From: Dehalobacter sp. DCM
Lineage (GTDB): Bacteria; Bacillota; Desulfitobacteriia; Desulfitobacteriales; Syntrophobotulaceae
Direction: 5' to 3'
Assembly: GCF_024972775.1 (NCBI RefSeq)
Contig: NZ_CP092282.1
Coordinates: 3,465,001 to 3,529,000, forward strand
DNA length: 64,000 nt
Within the stretch, counting starts at the first letter, position 1; every line of letters begins with the position of its first letter. Made by a program: the position numbers and the translations under genes. Shown piece after piece: positions 31,467 through 39,780 of the stretch. The notes beneath the pieces were generated by a model, which was not told the origin of the DNA, searched no databases, and was given only the letters and a program-made list of their open reading frames with translations.

Positions 31467-32084
31467 TTATTTTTGGATAAACAGTTGGGTCCAATGGTAT
31501 TCTGCTTGTTCCAGTCCCACGCCAATTTCAGTGAAGTTCGGGTTAAGAATATTCTGCCGGTGTCCCGCCGATGCCATCCAAGACTTCACAACTTCTTGCG
31601 CCGATCGCTGCCCCTTGGCAATGTTCTCCCCGGCCGACCGATAAGTGATGCCAAAATTCGTTAACATCGTAAATGGCGAACCGTAGGTTGGTGACGTATG
31701 GCTAAAGTAATTTTTCTGAGCCATATCCTGACTCTTGATCCTGGCGACCCTTGACAGCTCCCAGTTCTCGACTAAGGGTTTCAGTCCGTTCTTTTGCCTT
31801 TCGATATTGCATAAACGGATCACTTCTTTTTCTGCTGCCCGAATATCTTGTCCGACGCCGGGTATGTTCAGCTTTTGGTTGGGATAAATCAATCTGGGAT
31901 TTTCCACTTGCGGATTCGCATTGATAATTTCACTGAGCCCGACTTGATACTTCACAGCAATCTTCCACATGGAGTCGCCCGGCTGGACAACGTAGGTCGT
32001 TGTCTGACCTAAGACTGTTGCCGGAAAAAACAGCCATACTAGTACTATGGTTAAGACTCTTTTCATCGTAATAGTTTTGTTCAT
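31467..32084 (-). CDS. Secreted LysM-CAP domain protein (SafA/YkwD-like)
   Basis: A 205-residue exported protein. Signal peptide about 1-26 ('VLTIVLVWLFFPATVLGQ'), LysM domain about 29-72 ('YVVQPGDSMWKIAVKYQVGL', 'NPRLIYPNQKLNIPG'), CAP/SCP domain about 80-205 with 'NGLKPLVENWELSRVARIKS', 'HTSPTYGSPFTML', 'AGENIA' and 'SAGHRQNILNPNFTEIGVG'. Proteins of this design (YkwD) occur in spore or cell-wall layers. ATG 32084 follows GGGAGGAAATA; the longer reading is rejected. Confidence 0.88.
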   Translation of the reverse strand: MNKTITMKRVLTIVLVWLFFPATVLGQTTTYVVQPGDSMWKIAVKYQVGLSEIINANPQVENPRLIYPNQKLNIPGVGQDIRAAEKEVIRLCNIERQKNGLKPLVENWELSRVARIKSQDMAQKNYFSHTSPTYGSPFTMLTNFGITYRSAGENIAKGQRSAQEVVKSWMASAGHRQNILNPNFTEIGVGLEQAEYHWTQLFIQK

Positions 32085-32328
32085 CTTATTTCCTCCCAAT
32101 GCTATTTGGTAATAAGTTAACTGGTACATTGAGATTATTCTTCGTCGTTTGTTGGATTATCATGTACTGAAATTGGATCATTTTTAAGTAATCGAGCCGA
32201 CGATTTATCCGTTTGTCCACAGTTCACTATCTTATCTGAGAAAATTTACAAACTATAATTCGATACTTCTTTTTGCATAATAAACCAAAGGAGTTCCTTT
32301 GAAACCTCCTATTTCAACGAATGCCAAT

Positions 32329-32480
32329 TTAGGTCATCCATGACCTTGTCGCTCCTGCACCCTCCATGGTGCCCGCGACATTAGGTCATCCATGACCGTC
32401 ACAGATGGGCTAATTAATATGTGCTCCGCTTGTCGTGGGAGCTGTGGCACACGGACCTAATTCGAGGTCAAAACGGCAAC
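32329..32480. repeat. Dispersed inverted-repeat element, copy 2, with two 17-bp direct repeats
   Basis: TTAGGTCATCCATGACC occurs at 32329-32345 and 32381-32397, each itself a dyad (GGTCAT-CC-ATGACC). The 3' part (GTGCTCCGCTTGTCG then CTGTGGCAC, GACCTAATT, GAGGT; about 32421-32467) matches the minus-strand sequence of the element at 16008-16210, as does CCCTCCATGG near 32360. It occupies most of the gap ahead of splB. The remainder, 32085-32328, shows nothing recognisable beyond A+T-rich promoter-like DNA. Confidence 0.7.
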
Positions 32481-32502
32481 GGCATGAAAGCGAGGTGGGA
32501 CG

Positions 32503-33498
32503 ATGGTTCCGGACAAAATCTTCTATGAACCGGCAGCCCTTGATTATAAACTGGGCCAAAAGTTAAAGACAAAATTTGAACATTTACCGTGGATTCCCAT
32601 TGAGAGCCACAATAACATTGAAGCGCTGCGTCAAAACGAAAACCGCGAATTTGCTCGAATGAAACGGCATCTGATCATCGGCGTCAGAAAATCCTTAACG
32701 TATACACCCAATCAGAAGGTCTCCGATTATCTGGTTCCGTATACCTCGTCTGGCTGCAGTGCCATGTGCCTTTACTGTTATTTGGTCTGCAATTATAATA
32801 AATGCTCCTATCTTCGGCTTTTTGTAAACCGGGAGCAAATGATGGAAAAGCTGCTTAAAACGGCACGCAATTCGGAGAAAGACCTTGTCTTTGAAATTGG
32901 CAGTAACAGTGATTTAGTTCTGGAAAATACCATTACCGGAAATTTAGAATGGACCATCGAGCGTTTCAGTCTGAGTGAAAGAAGCTTTTTGACCTTCCCC
33001 ACGAAGTTCGATCATATCGATTCATTGCTTCCGTTAAATCACAGAGGCCGCATTATTATGCGCATGAGCATGAACCCGCAGGAGATCATTCAAAAGGTCG
33101 AGTTCGGGACCTCCTCATTACACGCACGGATCGAAGCCCTTAATCGGATGGGTGATGCCGGATATAAAATAGGGATGCTCATTGCTCCCATCGTCCTGGT
33201 AGACAACTGGCAGACGCTCTATGCTCAGTTGATTGATGAATTAGCCAACTCGCTTTCCGAGACTACCAAAAAGCAATTGTTTATTGAAATGATTTTTATG
33301 ACTTACAGTTATGTGCATCGCGCCATCAATGTGGAAGCTTTCCCTAACGCCGTGGAGTTATATGACAAATCCCTGATGACCGGACGCGGCAAAGGAAAAT
33401 ACTGCTACCGCCCTGAAGCCCGAACAGAAGCAGAGCAATTCTTAAGAGAACAGCTCGAACAGAAACTGAAGAATGTACCAATTATTTATGTGGTATAG
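32503..33498 (+). CDS. splB: Spore photoproduct lyase
   Basis: A 331-residue radical SAM enzyme that repairs the UV thymine dimer of spores. The cluster motif is 'SSGCSAMCLYCYLVCNY', i.e. CxxxCxxC, preceded by 'YLVPYTSSGC' typical of SplB; 'MIFMTYSYVHRAINVEAFPN' and 'GRGKGKYCYRPEARTEA' are also conserved. The C-terminal helix-turn-helix is not fused here. Its presence implies a spore-forming host. GAGGTGGG precedes ATG 32503. Confidence 0.93.
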   Translation: MVPDKIFYEPAALDYKLGQKLKTKFEHLPWIPIESHNNIEALRQNENREFARMKRHLIIGVRKSLTYTPNQKVSDYLVPYTSSGCSAMCLYCYLVCNYNKCSYLRLFVNREQMMEKLLKTARNSEKDLVFEIGSNSDLVLENTITGNLEWTIERFSLSERSFLTFPTKFDHIDSLLPLNHRGRIIMRMSMNPQEIIQKVEFGTSSLHARIEALNRMGDAGYKIGMLIAPIVLVDNWQTLYAQLIDELANSLSETTKKQLFIEMIFMTYSYVHRAINVEAFPNAVELYDKSLMTGRGKGKYCYRPEARTEAEQFLREQLEQKLKNVPIIYVV

Positions 33499-33518
33499 GA
33501 ACTATTTCCAGAAACCAA

Positions 33519-34277
33519 TTATCCTATTTTCATGCTATCCATAAAATTCTTGTGATAGCTATCAAAATCTTTTAAGCAAAGGGAACAACCTTTTTCATAT
33601 TGAAAGGGCAACTTCTGTTTGAAAACTAGTAAATCCTGAAGATCAATATTTTCTATATTTCCGAATTCCAACAGCGAAGGCGGGCATATGCTCCACGCCC
33701 CATTGGGCAATATTCCTACTGAATGATGTTTTCCATTACTGCAGCAACAGATACTCGAAGAATTTATGGCATTCACATTTAATCTGTCTTTATTTAAATC
33801 TGAAATGATGAGTTCGTCCTCGCAATAATCTTCAAGTTTTACATGATATCCATAATTCTTCAGTTTATTAGCGATAAACGTTGAATCAAAATATTTCTTA
33901 TGGTATTTGTCGTACCCGATGCAAAGCATGATCCTTTCTTTATACCTGTGAGTAACTTCATGAAAAGTATCAAAGAGACTATCATTATTTAGGAAATAGC
34001 CATTTGTCGCCAGAACCAGATCAAAATTATTTTTAAGAGTATAATCAAGCATATTGAAAATTTGAAAATTGAAAAATGGTTCTCCTCCAAAGAAATTTAT
34101 TTTCTTTATATTGTTATCCTTTGCAATATGAATCGATTTTTCAAATATTTCTAAGGACATATCTTCACCCCGATCAGGGCCACACGCATAGACACAATGC
34201 TCACATTCATTGGTACATCGGAGTGATATAAATAGCGTTAAGAATTTCATTTCGTTTAATGTGCGCTCCATAACCAT
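33519..34277 (-). CDS. Radical SAM/SPASM-type protein, probable peptide maturase
   Basis: A radical SAM protein of about 252 residues. The [4Fe-4S]-SAM motif is 'RCTNECEHCVYACGPDRG' (CxxxCxxC), followed by 'INFFGGEPFFNF' (GGEP) and 'VLATNGYF'. The C-terminal part has 'SSICCCSNGKHHSVGILPNG', 'WSICPP' and 'CSLC', the Cys set of a SPASM/Twitch auxiliary-cluster domain that usually marks RiPP maturases. Start ATG 34277 or 34271 after GAGGGGGAG. It closes a minus-strand series with two kinases and a 62-aa peptide gene. Alternative: an unrelated anaerobic activator. Confidence 0.78.
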   Translation of the reverse strand: MVMERTLNEMKFLTLFISLRCTNECEHCVYACGPDRGEDMSLEIFEKSIHIAKDNNIKKINFFGGEPFFNFQIFNMLDYTLKNNFDLVLATNGYFLNNDSLFDTFHEVTHRYKERIMLCIGYDKYHKKYFDSTFIANKLKNYGYHVKLEDYCEDELIISDLNKDRLNVNAINSSSICCCSNGKHHSVGILPNGAWSICPPSLLEFGNIENIDLQDLLVFKQKLPFQYEKGCSLCLKDFDSYHKNFMDSMKIG

Positions 34278-34349
34278 GGACTCCCCCTCTTTCAATTAAG
34301 TAAAATTTGCTTGTATCCAATTTAGACTGTTAATGTCCTGTCGTTTCGG

Positions 34350-36725
34350 CTATTCGATTGGAATCGCGGCATTGAGAACAGTCCCTTTGCCGATGACAGA
34401 ATTGATCTGAAAAGTACCACCCATACTTTCGATCCGTTCTTTAATCCCAATCAGGCCTAAGTGAACGCCATTCAAGGCCCAAAGTTCCAATTGTTTCGTT
34501 TCGAATCCTTTGCCCGCATCCTCAATACTGATCGTCAACTGCGATTTTGTGTGGAAAAGATTAATTTGCAAGCGGTTTACCCCGGCATGTTTCAATACAT
34601 TGGTGATCCCTTCCTGAATAAACCGATAAGCAGCGATTTCCACCTCTTCCGAGAACCGACTGTCTCTGTCGAAGCCTTCAAAATTTAATGATGTCAATAG
34701 TGATTCCTTAAAGATAATATCTTTACACAGTAATTCGACAGCAGACAATAAACCTAATTGGTTTAACGTTGACGGACGTAATTGATTACAGGTTTGATGC
34801 AATTCCACATTCAATTCAGCAATGACTTCCTCTAAATGGGTAATGACTTTAGCTGTCATTTTATCTTTTGTGACAGAGGGTTGATCAGCGAGAACTTTCA
34901 ACCAGCGGCTTAGATCCAATCCCAGCTGTAAAGGTCCGGCATGTATTTCTTCGGCGATCATTTTTCGATCCTTCTCTAAATTCTTAAAAGCGGAACTCGA
35001 ACCAATTAAAAATCTTTGATGCCGCATTCCAAGCTCTGATTTCCGTTCAATTTCTTCGATATCTTGAGAAAGCTTGTTAATGGTATAGGCGATTAGATAA
35101 ATCCGGGCTATTTCTTTAGCCGCAATGGCAATGGCCATCAACTCCCTTTGTACCGGGATCATATTGGGATCCTTATATGTAATAAATATCCCGCAGACAA
35201 AGTTATCAACGGTATGGGGAATATAGAACGTGGCCGGAATATCTTCCGGAAGCATAACAATCTCCTGATCTCCCTGATCTCCCTTATTTCCCCCGCATAC
35301 GGGTTTCGTTTCAAAATAAGACATGAGTTTATCCTGGGTTGTCACGTCTTCCGGAAAATGTCCAAAGGTCTTTTTTATATATTCAACCCTTTGGTCACAA
35401 GCAATCAGAAAAATACTATCGGCATTAAGGTCCTTTATCACTTTTCCATAGGGAAAGACCTCGTCAAATAATGCCAGGTTAGCCGTAATCTGACTTAATT
35501 TATCGGTAAAGTTCGGATCGGCTTTTTTCTTTATAAATTTGGCTAATAGACGATCGATGGTTATATAAATAAATGACGACCAGATGATTACCCAAATGGC
35601 TAAGCTTACTATTTGCAAAAAGGCATTTAAGTCAGATGTTTTTAGCAAATCCAAATAGATTGCCGCTAAAAATAACACGCCGCCGGAAATTAACGCCATT
35701 ATCAAAAATGCGCCGGCTTTGCTGAACAGGATATGATAGTCCGGTAAAACCTTAGTAAAAATCACGTAATACCAGGTAACAGGAGCAAGGGCAAGGAATA
35801 AGTAAAAAAGACTAAAATTAATGGAAAGTATGATATTAAACACCGTTGGAATAACCTTCAAAAAGAAAAAGGGAAGAAAAGCAAGCAATGTGCCGCCGAG
35901 AAAGATAATGGCTTGATTTCTGATTTGACTGTCTTGGAAACAGACAAATCGAACCTGGGTGGCAATCGCGAAAACAAATGCCATAGAAACAGAAATTAAA
36001 CAAAATTTTCGCAGGATCAAAATCATGTGGATAATACCGAATGATTGAAGCAGAGCGAGAAAAGACAGGGTTACGAAAGATATTAAGAATAGTATTTTTA
36101 TATACCGGACCCATGTGCTTTTGTTTTTAGCAGGTATCATCGAGAAAAAATTGACTAATAGGTATGACGACAGTGATACCAAGATAAACTCCGCTTCTTT
36201 GGCAAATAGAATAATGCCGGCTGAAGCAGGAATGTTAATGATAGCCAGGCCAATGCAGAGGTTAAGCCAGAACAAAGCACGGGCTTGAATCATAAACGGC
36301 CGCTTCAAGCAGGCTATAAACCCAATAATCCCAAAAATAGCGGCAAGCATCATATACGGAAATTGTGTTAATACATTCATCAAGGTGTTTTTGGGGTGTA
36401 TATCCAGAATCCGTATCTCGGATTGTCCGGCTTGCCGATATTCAATAGCAGAGGCGCCTTCCGCTTCATTCCACTTAATAATATTGGGGTATTTCTCTAC
36501 TGGCTCATGGTTAATCCGAATGATGATGTCCCCGGTTCTTATTCCCGAATGGTAAGCCTCTCCGTTGGGGTCACAATAAGTAGCCGTCCATTGCCCGTTA
36601 AGATTATGGATGGTTACACCGATATAGGTCTGGTTTTTCCATAAGAAAACAGTTACGAACGAGATAATCAGAAAAGCGGCACTAACAATATAGTATGTCT
36701 GCCGCTTAGATAGTATATGACGCAA
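34350..36725 (-). CDS. ComP-like multi-TM sensor histidine kinase with PDZ domain (paralogue 2)
   Basis: A 791-residue kinase. TM1 about 10-29, an exterior PDZ domain about 35-108 ('YHSGIRTGDIIIRINHEPVE'), then about eight membrane helices (115-395), a GAF-like linker, a HisKA_3 dimerisation helix with the phospho-His in 'IAEEIHAGPLQLGLDLSRWL' and a HATPase domain ('RFIQEGITNVLKHAGV', 'DAGKGFET', 'GLIGIKERIESMGGTF'). The TM-PDZ-TM plan is that of ComP-type quorum kinases; the partner would be a NarL/LuxR-type regulator, not in the window. It starts at TTG 36725. Confidence 0.85.
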   Translation of the reverse strand: MRHILSKRQTYYIVSAAFLIISFVTVFLWKNQTYIGVTIHNLNGQWTATYCDPNGEAYHSGIRTGDIIIRINHEPVEKYPNIIKWNEAEGASAIEYRQAGQSEIRILDIHPKNTLMNVLTQFPYMMLAAIFGIIGFIACLKRPFMIQARALFWLNLCIGLAIINIPASAGIILFAKEAEFILVSLSSYLLVNFFSMIPAKNKSTWVRYIKILFLISFVTLSFLALLQSFGIIHMILILRKFCLISVSMAFVFAIATQVRFVCFQDSQIRNQAIIFLGGTLLAFLPFFFLKVIPTVFNIILSINFSLFYLFLALAPVTWYYVIFTKVLPDYHILFSKAGAFLIMALISGGVLFLAAIYLDLLKTSDLNAFLQIVSLAIWVIIWSSFIYITIDRLLAKFIKKKADPNFTDKLSQITANLALFDEVFPYGKVIKDLNADSIFLIACDQRVEYIKKTFGHFPEDVTTQDKLMSYFETKPVCGGNKGDQGDQEIVMLPEDIPATFYIPHTVDNFVCGIFITYKDPNMIPVQRELMAIAIAAKEIARIYLIAYTINKLSQDIEEIERKSELGMRHQRFLIGSSSAFKNLEKDRKMIAEEIHAGPLQLGLDLSRWLKVLADQPSVTKDKMTAKVITHLEEVIAELNVELHQTCNQLRPSTLNQLGLLSAVELLCKDIIFKESLLTSLNFEGFDRDSRFSEEVEIAAYRFIQEGITNVLKHAGVNRLQINLFHTKSQLTISIEDAGKGFETKQLELWALNGVHLGLIGIKERIESMGGTFQINSVIGKGTVLNAAIPIE

Positions 36726-36834
36726 GCTTCATCATCTTTCCTTAACATACCTCTGTAATTTATTTCTATATTTGACATTAATCTTAATTCTCCTTCTATT
36801 ATCTTTAAAATTTACAATTTTTTAACATTTTATA

Positions 36835-39207
36835 TTAATCAACAGGGAGCACCGCTTTAAGAACTGTGCCCTTACCAATGAGTGAATTAATCTGCAAAAC
36901 GCCGCCCATGCTTTCGATCCGTTCTTTTATCCCCATCAGCCCTAAATGGACACCACTGATGGACCACAGCTCCAGTTGGTCCGTATCAAAACCTCTTCCG
37001 CAATCCTCAACGGTTATCGTCAGCTGAGAGCCGGTCTTGACAAGGTGAATCTGCAAGGTATTCACTCCGGCATGTTTCAGGACGTTGGTAATCGCCTCCT
37101 GAATAAACCGGTAGGCTGCAATTTCCGCATCTTCCGGGAAGCGATCATCTCTGTCAAAGCTTTCGTAATTGAACGATATCAGCAGTGACTCCTTAAACAT
37201 AATGTCTTTAAACAGTAATTCGAGAGTTGACATCAAACCCAATTGACTTAACGTGGCCGGGCGAAGATTATTACAGGTTTGACGCAGTTCATCATTCAAC
37301 TCATCAATTAATTCTTCCAGATGGGTGATGACTTTAGCTGCCATATGATCCTTTGGGGCATTGCCTTGTTGAGCGAGAACTTTTAGCCAGCGGCTTAAAT
37401 CCAACCCCAGCTGCAAAGGTCCGCCATGAATTTCTTCAGCGATTAGTTTTCTTTCTTTCTCAATATTCTTATAAACAGAACTCGAACCAATTACGAAACC
37501 TTGGCTTCTCTTAAGTTCAAGCTGGGATTTTCGATCAATTTCTTTGATGTCATGGGAAAGCTGGTTCATGGTATAGAAGATAAGGTAGATCTGAGCCAAT
37601 TCTTTAGCCAGCGTGGTGACGGCCAGCAATTCAGGTTGTTCCAACATTCGATCGGAATCCTGACATGTTATAAATATCCCGCAGATAAAATTATCGAAGC
37701 CATGGGGAATATAGAGCGTGGCCGGAATATCCTCTAGGATTCGGACTGCCTCCTGATCTCCTAAAGCTCCCCCTGGCATTGGTTTGTTCGTTTCGAAATA
37801 GGATAGCAGATTATCGTGGATTGCTGCGTCTTCAGAAAAATCACCAAAGGTTCTTTTCAAGTATTCATTCTTGTGATTCTGTGCAATCAGAAAAATTCCG
37901 TCGATTTTATATATATGCATCATGTGCTTATAAGGAATAGACTCATCAAACAACGCCAGATTGGACGTGAGTTGATTCACTTTTTCCGTTAAACTCTGAT
38001 TGGGTTTTTTTGTAATGTATTTAGCCATGATTTGATCCGTTAAAAAGAATACACATAGCGAACAAACGATTATCAAAATGGTTAAGCTCAATACTTGAAG
38101 ATAGGCATTTAAGTCTATTGATTTTAACAAGTTGAAAAATATCGCTGTAAAAAATAAGACCAAACTGGAAATAAACGCTGTTACAGAAAGTGAAAGCATT
38201 TTTCTGAATAGTACTTTACTATCAGGCAAAAATTTATTGATAATAATGTAATGCCATGAGAAAGGAATAAAAGCAAAAAATAAATAACTCATATCTCTAT
38301 AAACAGGAAGTGTGGTATCGAATACTGTAGGAATAACCTTCATTAAGACAAAAGGAAATAAGCCAAGTACCGTACCCCCGAGAAGGACAATGGTTTGATT
38401 TCTTATCTGCATATCTTTAGAATGAATACGACTTATCAGAGTAAAAATAACGAAAATAATTGCCAAAGAAATTGCGGATAAAATAAATTTCCTTAGAACT
38501 GAAACAATGTAGATTATACCTAATGATTGAAGCCCCGTTAGGAGGGTAATTGTTACAAAAGAAAATACGAAAAAGATCTTAATGCAGCGAATGATGGTGC
38601 TTTTGATCTCTTTAGGCATAACAGAGAAAAAATCGATTAAAAGCAACGGCACTAATGAAATAACGATATATTCCGCTTCCCTGGCAAACAGGATGAGGCA
38701 AGTTGACGCAGGCATTAATACTATAGCCAGGCCAATGCATAGATTTAGCCTGAATAATGCACGGGCCTGAACAAGAAACGGACGTTTAAACCGTGTAATA
38801 AACCCAATTATTCCGAATAGATAACCCAGCATAATCAGCGGAAATTGGGTAAATAAAGTTAAAACAGTATTTTTGGGTAGTATGTCAATTGTCTGAATCT
38901 TGGATTGTCCGGCTTTACGAAATTCAATGGAAGATGCACCTTCAGCCTCATTCCACTTACGAATATTAGAGTAATTATCCACTGCGTCATGGTTAATACG
39001 GATTATTATGTCGCCAGTCTTTATTCCCGAACGATAGGCTTCACCGTTGGGATCACTGTTCGTCACATTCCATTGTCCGTTAACATTTTCCACCCAAAGA
39101 CCAATGTAGGGCTGATTTTTCCACAAAAAAATGTATACAATCGAGATAAGCAGAAAAGCGGCACTGACAATGTAATATGTCTGCCGCTTATTTACGAAAT
39201 TCCACAT
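36835..39207 (-). CDS. ComP-like multi-TM sensor histidine kinase with PDZ domain (paralogue 1)
   Basis: A 790-residue kinase colinear with the next gene and clearly similar over its whole length. TM1 about 11-30, PDZ about 35-108 ('YRSGIKTGDIIIRINHDAVD'), eight further membrane helices, phospho-His in 'IAEEIHGGPLQLGLDLSRWL', N-box 'RFIQEAITNVLKHAGV', G-boxes 'DCGRGFDT' and 'GLMGIKERIESMGGVL'. ATG 39207 lies 51 bp after the peptide gene. The membrane and PDZ parts differ most between the copies, as expected if they see related but distinct signals. Confidence 0.87.
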   Translation of the reverse strand: MWNFVNKRQTYYIVSAAFLLISIVYIFLWKNQPYIGLWVENVNGQWNVTNSDPNGEAYRSGIKTGDIIIRINHDAVDNYSNIRKWNEAEGASSIEFRKAGQSKIQTIDILPKNTVLTLFTQFPLIMLGYLFGIIGFITRFKRPFLVQARALFRLNLCIGLAIVLMPASTCLILFAREAEYIVISLVPLLLIDFFSVMPKEIKSTIIRCIKIFFVFSFVTITLLTGLQSLGIIYIVSVLRKFILSAISLAIIFVIFTLISRIHSKDMQIRNQTIVLLGGTVLGLFPFVLMKVIPTVFDTTLPVYRDMSYLFFAFIPFSWHYIIINKFLPDSKVLFRKMLSLSVTAFISSLVLFFTAIFFNLLKSIDLNAYLQVLSLTILIIVCSLCVFFLTDQIMAKYITKKPNQSLTEKVNQLTSNLALFDESIPYKHMMHIYKIDGIFLIAQNHKNEYLKRTFGDFSEDAAIHDNLLSYFETNKPMPGGALGDQEAVRILEDIPATLYIPHGFDNFICGIFITCQDSDRMLEQPELLAVTTLAKELAQIYLIFYTMNQLSHDIKEIDRKSQLELKRSQGFVIGSSSVYKNIEKERKLIAEEIHGGPLQLGLDLSRWLKVLAQQGNAPKDHMAAKVITHLEELIDELNDELRQTCNNLRPATLSQLGLMSTLELLFKDIMFKESLLISFNYESFDRDDRFPEDAEIAAYRFIQEAITNVLKHAGVNTLQIHLVKTGSQLTITVEDCGRGFDTDQLELWSISGVHLGLMGIKERIESMGGVLQINSLIGKGTVLKAVLPVD

Positions 39208-39258
39208 GCTGCATCATTCTTTCCTTTGCAAGCCTTGAGCTAGAATTTAGTTAGTGTC

Positions 39259-39447
39259 TTAACCCCAAGTCTCTAGTACAGTCGAATCTACAGCCATAAC
39301 ATTTCCGGAGGCTACACTTTGTGTCTTTGTGTTTTTCAGAAAGCCCATTTCTTTGTCAGTTAAGGAAGTCTCTTTTTTTGAGGATAAAAATTGTTGAGGG
39401 TCTGTAACGAATTGATGAACCTGCGAAGCAATTTTTTCGTAATCCAT
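39259..39447 (-). CDS. 62-aa peptide, candidate modified signal precursor
   Basis: A 62-residue polar peptide starting at ATG 39447 behind GGAAGGAG. A helical, charged N-terminal part ('MDYEKIASQVHQFVTDPQQF', 'SLTDKEMGFLKN') resembles RiPP leaders, and the C-terminus 'NVMAVDSTVLETWG' ends with Thr-Trp-Gly, recalling the Trp-containing core of ComX pheromones. No Cys, no signal peptide. It heads the run of two PDZ kinases and a radical SAM/SPASM enzyme. Precursor function is inference; an ordinary small regulatory protein is the alternative. No ComQ-type prenyltransferase gene is nearby. Confidence 0.55.
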   Translation of the reverse strand: MDYEKIASQVHQFVTDPQQFLSSKKETSLTDKEMGFLKNTKTQSVASGNVMAVDSTVLETWG

Positions 39448-39488
39448 TGTAAAATTCTCCTTCCACTAACATAATTTTACTTGATTAA

Positions 39489-39506
39489 TTTGACATGATT
39501 GTCAAA
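39489..39506. promoter_or_regulatory. Dyad TTTGAC-N6-GTCAAA upstream of the peptide gene
   Basis: A perfect dyad (7 bp if TTTGACA/TGTCAAA is counted) about 42 bp upstream of the peptide ATG. It shares half-sites and spacing with 28919-28936. It is a candidate operator for the peptide-kinase unit. The rest of the 333-bp gap holds only A+T-rich DNA and the terminator at 39696-39735. Confidence 0.5.
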
Positions 39507-39695
39507 ACTCCTGCTAGTTTTTTTAAAATATTGAAATTCTTACATTATTTTTTTAACGTTCCCTAACACGTGATCTGCTACATTTTGATTTATTTTAATT
39601 GAAAAATAATTCTCTTCCCTCGGTACGTAATCGCCCCTAACGAGTCAATTATCCCCAAGAGCCTCTTATTCTAGACCAGACCATTATTAGAATTT

Positions 39696-39735
39696 ACAAA
39701 AACCGGGACACAGAGTTATTCCTGTAATCCCGGTT
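39696..39735 (-). terminator. Terminator of the purine operon
   Basis: AACCGGGA (39701-39708) pairs with TCCCGGTT (39728-39735); on the minus strand the stem is followed by TTTTTG. It lies 45 bp past the last adenine deaminase gene. Confidence 0.75.
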
Positions 39736-39780
39736 TGCTTTGTAGACGTTACCCGCTATATGCCATCCTGCAGTGCTTGA

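Noticed and set aside
32329-32397. CRISPR-like pair TTAGGTCATCCATGACC
   Set aside because: Only two copies, each a palindrome, and the surrounding sequence recurs as part of a dispersed element.
39259-39447. ComX itself
   Set aside because: The C-terminal Trp-Gly is suggestive, but the rest of the peptide does not resemble ComX and no ComQ gene is present, so the name is not used.
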